Shown here piece by piece: positions 8,646 to 12,931 of a stretch of 12,931 nucleotides of DNA. The stretch lies in assembly GCA_013205605.1 (NCBI GenBank), contig JABMMK010000032.1, positions 1 to 12,931 on the forward strand, in the 5' to 3' direction. A model generated the notes under the pieces. That model worked only from the letters and a program-made list of their open reading frames with translations, searched no databases and had not been told where the DNA came from. Numbering within the stretch: the stretch's first letter is position 1; every line of letters begins with the position of its first letter. Origin of the DNA: Cytophagales bacterium (GTDB lineage Bacteria > Bacteroidota > Bacteroidia > Cytophagales > Spirosomataceae). Position numbers and translations under genes: made by a program.

Positions 8646-9620
8646 TTACCATTGCAGATATTCCAAGGTGTTCAGCTCAGGACCTCCCCCACGGTTTGCA
8701 CTTCCCGCCATGATGTACAATTTATTCTTGTATAAAATGGTCGAGGTACCATGTCGGCCTTGCAACAAAGAAGGAAATTTCACCCACTCATTCGTTCTCA
8801 CATCGAGCGCCTCTACCTCCGCGTGTGCAGGAACTTGTTTGGTACTTTCTCCCTGCAAGACAATGACATATGGATATTTAGTCAAGGTACATGTTCCCGC
8901 CCTGAGGGTAGGAAGGCCATTAGGCAAAGTAGTCCAAGCACCTGTTTTGAAATCATATACATCTACCTCAGCAATTGTTTTATCCAACACTTTTCCAATG
9001 GCTGCATGGGAATTACGCCCACCCACCAAATACAATTTATCGCCCAGCATAGCAGCTTGGACATGATCTCTGGCTCTAGGTGCATCTGGCAATTGGGTCC
9101 ACGTATTTGTTTTCGGGTCAAATACATCGAACCAACTCACATGCCCGTCATAGTGTCCATCCTTGATTCCACAAACGGTATATATTTTATTTTTGTAGGC
9201 AAAAATTCCTGCCGATCCTCGTAATCTGTCCGTAGGAATCTTGGCACCTTCACGCCAAGTTTTTGTTTTGGGATTAAAAATCAACATGTTTTCAATGGGC
9301 TTTTCATGGGGATACCCACCCGTAAAGGCACAAATAACATAAATTTCATGTTGGAAACTTAAGGCCTGAAAATGATGAAATTCGATGGGCGTATCACCCA
9401 AATTCTCCCAGGTATTTGTCTTCGGATTATAGGCTTCGATGGCCTTTTTCCCCCGACCACCTAAGGCATAAAATTTACCGTCACATTCGACAAAACCACT
9501 TTCATGCCGCTTTAAAGCGGTATTTGATGGTTCTAACACTTGCCAAGGTCCTGAAGGAATTTGTGCAAAAGAAGCAAAAGAGATAGCTAGTCCGAAGACC
9601 ATTCCCATTAATTTTTTCAT
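8646..9620 (-). CDS. Secreted six-bladed Kelch-repeat protein
   Basis: A 324-residue protein starting with a Sec signal peptide (MKKLMGMVF..., cleavage near SFAQ, residue 20). I chose the ATG at 9620 over the in-frame TTG at 9653, because the TTG lies inside the -7 element of the best promoter and the ATG begins the signal peptide directly. The mature part is six Kelch repeats, each with a [V/L/I]Y.[V/L]GG-like strand and a closing NTW or similar Trp strand: about residues 36-80, 81-130, 131-184, 185-238, 239-286 and 287-324. This predicts a six-bladed beta-propeller. Related exported propellers include NanM-type sialate epimerases and uncharacterised galactose-oxidase-like proteins. I see no Cys/Tyr/His copper site of galactose oxidase, so an oxidase name would be unsafe. 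It reads toward the DUF1549/1553 operon across a 149-nt gap and is divergent from the sugar dehydrogenase gene. Confidence 0.9.
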   Translation of the reverse strand: MKKLMGMVFGLAISFASFAQIPSGPWQVLEPSNTALKRHESGFVECDGKFYALGGRGKKAIEAYNPKTNTWENLGDTPIEFHHFQALSFQHEIYVICAFTGGYPHEKPIENMLIFNPKTKTWREGAKIPTDRLRGSAGIFAYKNKIYTVCGIKDGHYDGHVSWFDVFDPKTNTWTQLPDAPRARDHVQAAMLGDKLYLVGGRNSHAAIGKVLDKTIAEVDVYDFKTGAWTTLPNGLPTLRAGTCTLTKYPYVIVLQGESTKQVPAHAEVEALDVRTNEWVKFPSLLQGRHGTSTILYKNKLYIMAGSANRGGGPELNTLEYLQW

Positions 9621-9650
9621 AGGTTTAGATTCAATTGAATAGCTAAAATA

Positions 9651-9679
9651 CAAAATTATTGTAAACCTTTGACCTTCAA
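9651..9679 (-). promoter_or_regulatory. Predicted Bacteroidota-type promoter for the Kelch gene
   Basis: On the minus strand TTG (9677-9679) is followed after 18 nt by TAATTTTG (9651-9658), an exact match to the TAnnTTTG -7 consensus of Bacteroidota sigma-ABfr with standard spacing. The -7 box lies 30 nt upstream of the Kelch ATG at 9620, giving a short leader. It interlocks with the rightward promoter. Confidence 0.6.
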
Positions 9680-9696
9680 TGAAGTTATTAAAATTG
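9668..9696 (+). promoter_or_regulatory. Predicted promoter for the PQQ sugar dehydrogenase gene
   Basis: TTTG (9668-9671) is followed after 17 nt by TAAAATTG (9689-9696), one base off the TAnnTTTG consensus. The -7 box ends 43 nt before the ATG at 9740. Its -33 box lies within the spacer of the leftward promoter, so binding at the two promoters should be mutually exclusive. Confidence 0.42.
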
Positions 9697-9739
9697 AAAA
9701 ATAATTTTTAGCTTAGCGCTCGAATTAATAAAACCTACC

Positions 9740-11152
9740 ATGTACAAAAAAATAATGATTGTCGGCCTTATCGCTACAGCCACTTTATCCATCATGTCGT
9801 TAAATACGGCTCCTAAACAATTTGTTTTGGATGAGCCCACGGAAAAGACTTATACACAATATTGCTCTTCTTGTCACGGCGAAAAAGTAGAAGCATTTGT
9901 GGATCGTAAATGGAAACATGGAAATACAAAACCAGAATTAGTTGCCAGCATCACGAATGGATACAATGATATGGGTATGCCAACTTGGAAAGGCATATTA
10001 TCTCCCAAAGACATCGATAAATTAGCTGATTTAATCGTCGAAAATTTAGCTGGAGTGGAGCAATATAAATTCGAGAAAAAGCCCAAATCAAATATTTTTG
10101 TGTCTGAAGGCGTTACCGTTAAATTGGATACGATTGCCACTGATTTTGATAGTCCTTGGGGATTTGCTCAATTGCCAAATAAAGATTATTTGATTTCTGA
10201 CCGAAAGGGGAAATTGTATTTGGTCGATCAAAAAAGAAATAAAACCGAAATCACAGGGACACCAGAAGTTATAGCGAAAGGCCAAGGAGGTCTTTTAGAC
10301 ATAGCCTTACATCCTAAATTTGCGCAAAACGGTTGGGTCTACATGTCCTACTCTAAATTCAAAATGGATGGTTCGACCACAATGACTTCGACAGGAATTG
10401 TTCGAGGAAAAATCAAAAACAACATGTGGGTAGAGTCTCAAGAACTATTTGAGTCGCTTCCCTATACTAAAACATTACAACATTTTGGCTCTAGAATCAC
10501 CTTTGACAAGAAAGGATATATGTTTTTCTCTGTAGGCGAAAGAGGCATGGAAAAGGTATTTCCGCAAGAAACAGATAATGATAATGGAAAAATTCACCGC
10601 CTACATGATGATGGAGCGGTACCCAAAGATAATCCGTTTGTGGGCAAAGATGCAGCTAAATTCCATCCTAGTATTTATTCGTACGGCCAAAGAAATCCGC
10701 AAGGATTGACCACAAATCCATGGACTGGAGATATCTGGGAAACAGAACACGGCCCACGTGGAGGAGATGAAATCAACATTATCCAAGCCGGCCGCAATTA
10801 CGGTTGGCCCGTCATCTCCTACGGAATTAACTATGATGGAAAGCCGATTACCAACATCTCGAAAAAAGAAGGCATGGAGCAACCTGTTTCTTATTTTGTT
10901 CCGTCGATCGCCCCATCAGGTTTGACCTTTATGAATACCGACAAATATCCGGCATGGAAAGGGAATTTGATGATCGGTTCTTTGCGTTTCAATTACCTAA
11001 ATCGTTGTGTAATTAAAGACAACAAAGTGGTTATGCAAGAGAAAATTTTACTCAATGTGGGCCGTTTACGTAATGTCAAATTAGGCTCAGATGGGTATCT
11101 GTATATTGGCGTGGAAAATCCAGGAATGGTGTTTAGGGTTAACCCGAATTAG
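9740..11152 (+). CDS. PQQ-dependent sugar (aldose) dehydrogenase with N-terminal cytochrome c domain
   Basis: A 470-residue exported protein. A Sec signal covers about residues 1-24. A small cytochrome c domain follows, with haem site CSSCH (42-46) and likely axial Met80 in MGMP. From about 120 to the end is a soluble-glucose-dehydrogenase/aldose-dehydrogenase (GSDH) propeller: DSPWGFAQLP (137-146), GQGGLLDIALHP (181-192), HFGSR (248-252), YGQRNPQGL (315-323), EHGPRGGDEIN (336-346) and NYGWP (353-357). By comparison with Acinetobacter soluble glucose dehydrogenase, His248 matches catalytic His144 and Arg318 matches Arg228. The enzyme should oxidise the C1 of aldoses using PQQ and pass electrons to its own haem. 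No PQQ synthesis genes are visible here, so PQQ may be made elsewhere or imported. The stop codon TAG lies at the first word of the following repeat island, but the ending MVFRVNPN is normal for the family. Confidence 0.94.
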   Translation: MYKKIMIVGLIATATLSIMSLNTAPKQFVLDEPTEKTYTQYCSSCHGEKVEAFVDRKWKHGNTKPELVASITNGYNDMGMPTWKGILSPKDIDKLADLIVENLAGVEQYKFEKKPKSNIFVSEGVTVKLDTIATDFDSPWGFAQLPNKDYLISDRKGKLYLVDQKRNKTEITGTPEVIAKGQGGLLDIALHPKFAQNGWVYMSYSKFKMDGSTTMTSTGIVRGKIKNNMWVESQELFESLPYTKTLQHFGSRITFDKKGYMFFSVGERGMEKVFPQETDNDNGKIHRLHDDGAVPKDNPFVGKDAAKFHPSIYSYGQRNPQGLTTNPWTGDIWETEHGPRGGDEINIIQAGRNYGWPVISYGINYDGKPITNISKKEGMEQPVSYFVPSIAPSGLTFMNTDKYPAWKGNLMIGSLRFNYLNRCVIKDNKVVMQEKILLNVGRLRNVKLGSDGYLYIGVENPGMVFRVNPN

Positions 11153-11154
11153 GT

Positions 11155-11209
11155 AATAGGTAGGGGACGGGTTTACCCCGTCACAAATTTAGGTAAGAGG
11201 TAATAGGTA
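11155..11209. repeat. Direct repeat copy 1 (55 bp) with GC-rich hairpin
   Basis: This copy matches 11230-11285 at every base except for one missing G in a G-run. Each copy has TAATAGG/TAGGTAA-like words on both sides of a compact palindrome. The palindrome here is at 11166-11182: GACGGG, loop TTTAC, CCCGTC. The island begins directly at the dehydrogenase stop codon. It resembles REP-like or short intergenic repeats that occur in many copies per genome, which cannot be tested here. The hairpin has no T-tract but could still stabilise the 3' end of the dehydrogenase mRNA. Confidence 0.85.
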
Positions 11210-11229
11210 TTAGGTAATAATTAATAGGG

Positions 11230-11285
11230 AATAGGTAGGGGGACGGGTTTACCCCGTCACAAATTTAGGTAAGAGGTAATAGGTA
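11230..11285. repeat. Direct repeat copy 2 (56 bp) with GC-rich hairpin
   Basis: Second copy, starting 75 bp after the first, with the palindrome at 11242-11258 (GACGGG, loop TTTAC, CCCGTC). Between the copies (11210-11229) are further heptamer-like words such as TTAGGTAATAA, and at 11314-11327 an inverted word, CCTAATTCCTATTA, appears to bound the island. The near identity of the copies suggests a recent duplication or active homogenisation. From 11291 to 11411 I found no good promoter match for the Rieske gene. Confidence 0.85.
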
Positions 11286-11411
11286 ATGTTCCGTCGACTT
11301 GTTGGGTCATAATGCCTAATTCCTATTAGAAGATGATATTACTCATATAAATCAGACGTTAAAAACATTGAATTTTAATTAATTTCACAAACCCTATCAT
11401 CATAGCCTAGC

Positions 11412-11846
11412 ATGGAAAATAAGATTAAAAGAAACGAATTTTTAAAATCATTAGGATTAAAAGGTGCTTCATTAATGGCGATTTATTGTGGTACCAGCGC
11501 CTTAAGTTCTTGCCAAAACGAATCAGATGTCGCGCCTTCAGGCAATGTAGATTTTACCTTAGATTTAACTAATGCCTCATATAGCGCCTTAAATACGGTT
11601 GGCAAGTACATTGTTTTGAACCAGGTGGTCATCGCCCGAGTTTCAGCCACAAGTTTTGCTGCAGTTACGCAAATTTGTTCTCATCAGGGTCAAGCCCAAG
11701 TCATGTACAATGGATCAGGATTTTCATGCCCAGTTCATGGTGCTTCTTTTAGTATAACGGGGACAAGAACTAACAATGTTAGCAGTAAAGATATTGCTGT
11801 ATACAAAACGAGCTTGACCAATACAAGCCTTCGGGTTTTTTCTTAA
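11412..11846 (+). CDS. Rieske [2Fe-2S] lipoprotein
   Basis: A 144-residue small Rieske protein. The cluster ligands are in CSH (Cys89, His91) and CPVH (Cys106, His109), the standard CxH...CxxH pattern with 14 residues between. The N-terminus has KRNEFLKSLG (6-15), which resembles a Tat motif with the second Arg replaced by Asn, then a hydrophobic stretch to a good lipobox LSSC with Cys34. It is thus probably a periplasm-facing lipoprotein; whether it is exported by Tat or Sec is uncertain. It lacks the disulfide cysteines that bc1-type Rieske proteins carry next to the cluster ligands, so a ferredoxin-like electron carrier role is more likely than a bc1 subunit. Its stop is one base from the next start, so it heads the DUF5777-YceI operon. 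Confidence 0.93.
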   Translation: MENKIKRNEFLKSLGLKGASLMAIYCGTSALSSCQNESDVAPSGNVDFTLDLTNASYSALNTVGKYIVLNQVVIARVSATSFAAVTQICSHQGQAQVMYNGSGFSCPVHGASFSITGTRTNNVSSKDIAVYKTSLTNTSLRVFS

Positions 11847-11847
11847 G

Positions 11848-12777
11848 ATGAAAACTAAAATCTTATTCCTTTTTGGCATGCTGTGTGCAACCCCATTATT
11901 GGGTCAAAATGATTTATTAGCCATGCTCAACCAAGAGGATGCCAAGAAAATCACCTATACACAAGCCACCTTCAAGGGCAGTCGATTTATCAATGGCCAA
12001 ACGGTGGAAACGATTGCCAAAAAACATGTAAATTTTTGGATATCGCATCGATTTGGGGCATTAAATTCTGGATTTATGGACAACTTCCTAGGTTTGGACG
12101 AAGCCAAAATTAGATTAGGGTTAGAGTATGGATTAAGTGATGTTTGGCTGTTGGGAATGGGTCGATCTACCATCGAAAAAACCTATGATTTTTACAGTAA
12201 ATACAAGGTTTTGAAGCAATCCAATCAAATGCCTGTGACACTTACGATCTATGGGAGTTTAGCGACCAATACCATGCCGACGGGCTATATATTGCCTTCA
12301 GGGAATATCATGAGATATGAAAATAATTTACAGCGACAAACGTATATGGGCCAAATACTGATTGCAAGGAAATTTACCGATAAGTTATCCCTGCAGATTA
12401 TGCCCACCATCTTATACAACAACAAGGTAGAATCTATTTATTTTGACAATAACCTATATTCATTGGGCTTTGGAGGCAGGTATAAATTGACCAACCGATT
12501 AAGCTTATCGGCCGAATATTATAAGAACATTGTGGATACCGAGAACTTCTTACAAACCTCTGGAACTGCCTATCCGTACCAAGATTCATTTTCGATAGGA
12601 TTTGATATCGAAACGGGAGGCCACGTGTTCCAATTGCATTTTACAAACTCCAAAGGAATGATCGAGAAACATTTCATTAGTCAAACCACGGGGACTTGGG
12701 GCAATGCCGACATATTTTATGGATTTAATTTGGCCAGAACTTTTAGCTTAGAACCTGATAAAAAGAATAAAAAATGA
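11848..12777 (+). CDS. DUF5777 family outer-membrane beta-barrel-like protein
   Basis: A 309-residue protein with a Sec signal peptide (cleavage near LLGQ, residue 20). The rest alternates short amphipathic strands and turns, as in outer-membrane barrels. Recognisable DUF5777 signatures are TFKGSRFINGQT (41-52), KKHVNFWISHRFG (58-70), LGLEYGLSD (90-98), and ETGGHVFQLHFTNS (255-268). The function of the family is unknown. It starts 1 nt after the Rieske stop, and its stop overlaps the next start (ATGA), so the three products are almost certainly cotranslated. The highly charged C-terminus (KKNKK) lacks the aromatic final residue of classic BamA substrates. Confidence 0.9.
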   Translation: MKTKILFLFGMLCATPLLGQNDLLAMLNQEDAKKITYTQATFKGSRFINGQTVETIAKKHVNFWISHRFGALNSGFMDNFLGLDEAKIRLGLEYGLSDVWLLGMGRSTIEKTYDFYSKYKVLKQSNQMPVTLTIYGSLATNTMPTGYILPSGNIMRYENNLQRQTYMGQILIARKFTDKLSLQIMPTILYNNKVESIYFDNNLYSLGFGGRYKLTNRLSLSAEYYKNIVDTENFLQTSGTAYPYQDSFSIGFDIETGGHVFQLHFTNSKGMIEKHFISQTTGTWGNADIFYGFNLARTFSLEPDKKNKK

Positions 12778-12931
12778 GACATTTAATCGTAGTATTTAGT
12801 TTAATTATTTTAGGTTTTCAGGCGAATGGGCAGTTGTACATGGCACAGAATGGAGAGGTTTCTTTCTTTTCCAAAACTCCCCTTGAGGATATTGACGCAT
12901 TAAATAAGCAAGTGGGCAGTATCATCAACAC
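12774..12931 (+). CDS. YceI-like polyisoprenoid-binding protein, 3'-truncated by window edge
   Basis: The first 52 codons of a gene that overlaps the DUF5777 stop by 4 nt (ATGA). It encodes a Sec signal peptide (MRHLIVVFSLIILGFQANGQ), then LYMAQNGEVSFFSKTPLEDI, the typical start of Bacteroidota YceI-like proteins. YceI proteins are lipocalin-like beta barrels, and characterised members bind long isoprenoid chains such as ubiquinone-like molecules. The first strands match well, but most of the domain lies beyond the window. Confidence 0.82.
   Translation, partial: MRHLIVVFSLIILGFQANGQLYMAQNGEVSFFSKTPLEDIDALNKQVGSIIN

Noticed and set aside
8629..9224. Two long plus-strand open frames (145 and 157 codons) opposite the Kelch gene.
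   Set aside because: They lie antisense to a clear six-blade Kelch gene with signal peptide and promoter, resemble no family I know, and overlap each other.
8646..9620. Naming the Kelch protein galactose oxidase.
   Set aside because: Kelch repeats alone trigger that name, but the copper ligands and the Tyr-Cys cofactor pair are not visible.
9621..9653. Upstream TTG start for the Kelch gene, adding 11 residues.
   Set aside because: The TTG lies in the predicted -7 promoter box, and the extra residues would bury the signal peptide start.
10601..10882. Minus-strand 93-codon open frame inside the sugar dehydrogenase gene.
   Set aside because: It is a shadow of a strongly conserved catalytic region on the plus strand and shows no family features.
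11166..11258. Intrinsic terminators at the two GC-rich hairpins.
   Set aside because: Neither hairpin is followed by a T-tract on either strand; a role in mRNA stability remains possible.
11155..11285. CRISPR array.
   Set aside because: Only two repeat copies, with a 20-bp AT-rich interval made of related words, not a unique spacer, and no cas genes nearby.

Overview
The window looks like a chromosomal segment of an AT-rich member of the Bacteroidota, most likely Cytophagales. Family content and signals point the same way: a DUF5777 beta-barrel, a Bacteroidota-style YceI start, DUF1501/DUF1549/DUF1553 proteins of the planctomycete/Bacteroidota type, weak Shine-Dalgarno sequences, and promoters of the TTG-N17-20-TAnnTTTG kind. 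The genus cannot be fixed from the sequence alone.

Layout. (1) Bases 2-826 (+) hold the 3' part of a xylose-isomerase-like TIM-barrel gene whose start lies left of the window. (2) Bases 874-8496 (-) form a tightly packed four-gene block read right to left: a two-CxxCH DUF1549/DUF1553 lipoprotein, a Tat-exported DUF1501 protein, a five-helix membrane protein carrying a cytochrome c domain, leucine-rich repeats and beta-sandwich domains, and an exported M20 amidohydrolase. Gaps are 10, 11 and 24 nt, so the block is probably one operon. (3) Upstream of it on the same strand is a secreted six-bladed Kelch protein (8646-9620). The 149-nt gap between them holds an inverted repeat and what looks like a degenerate copy of the Kelch 3' end. 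(4) A short divergent control region (9621-9739) has interlocked promoters facing left to the Kelch gene and right to a cytochrome c-PQQ sugar dehydrogenase fusion (9740-11152). (5) Bases 11153-11290 hold a repeat island with two nearly identical 55/56-bp copies, each with a GC-rich hairpin. (6) Bases 11412-12931 (+) hold a compact Rieske lipoprotein / DUF5777 / YceI operon, cut at the right edge.

How the genes may work together. Every gene in parts 2-6 encodes a protein with an export signal or membrane anchor, and five of them carry redox cofactors or are linked to redox: four CxxCH haem sites in three proteins, one Rieske [2Fe-2S] centre, one PQQ site and a YceI-type lipocalin. The window therefore reads as an envelope redox and small-molecule (probably carbohydrate) oxidation region. 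The DUF1549/1553-DUF1501-membrane cytochrome set is the least understood part and the best candidate for an undescribed system. Its substrate cannot be read from the sequence. No tRNA, rRNA, CRISPR array, transposase or phage gene was seen.
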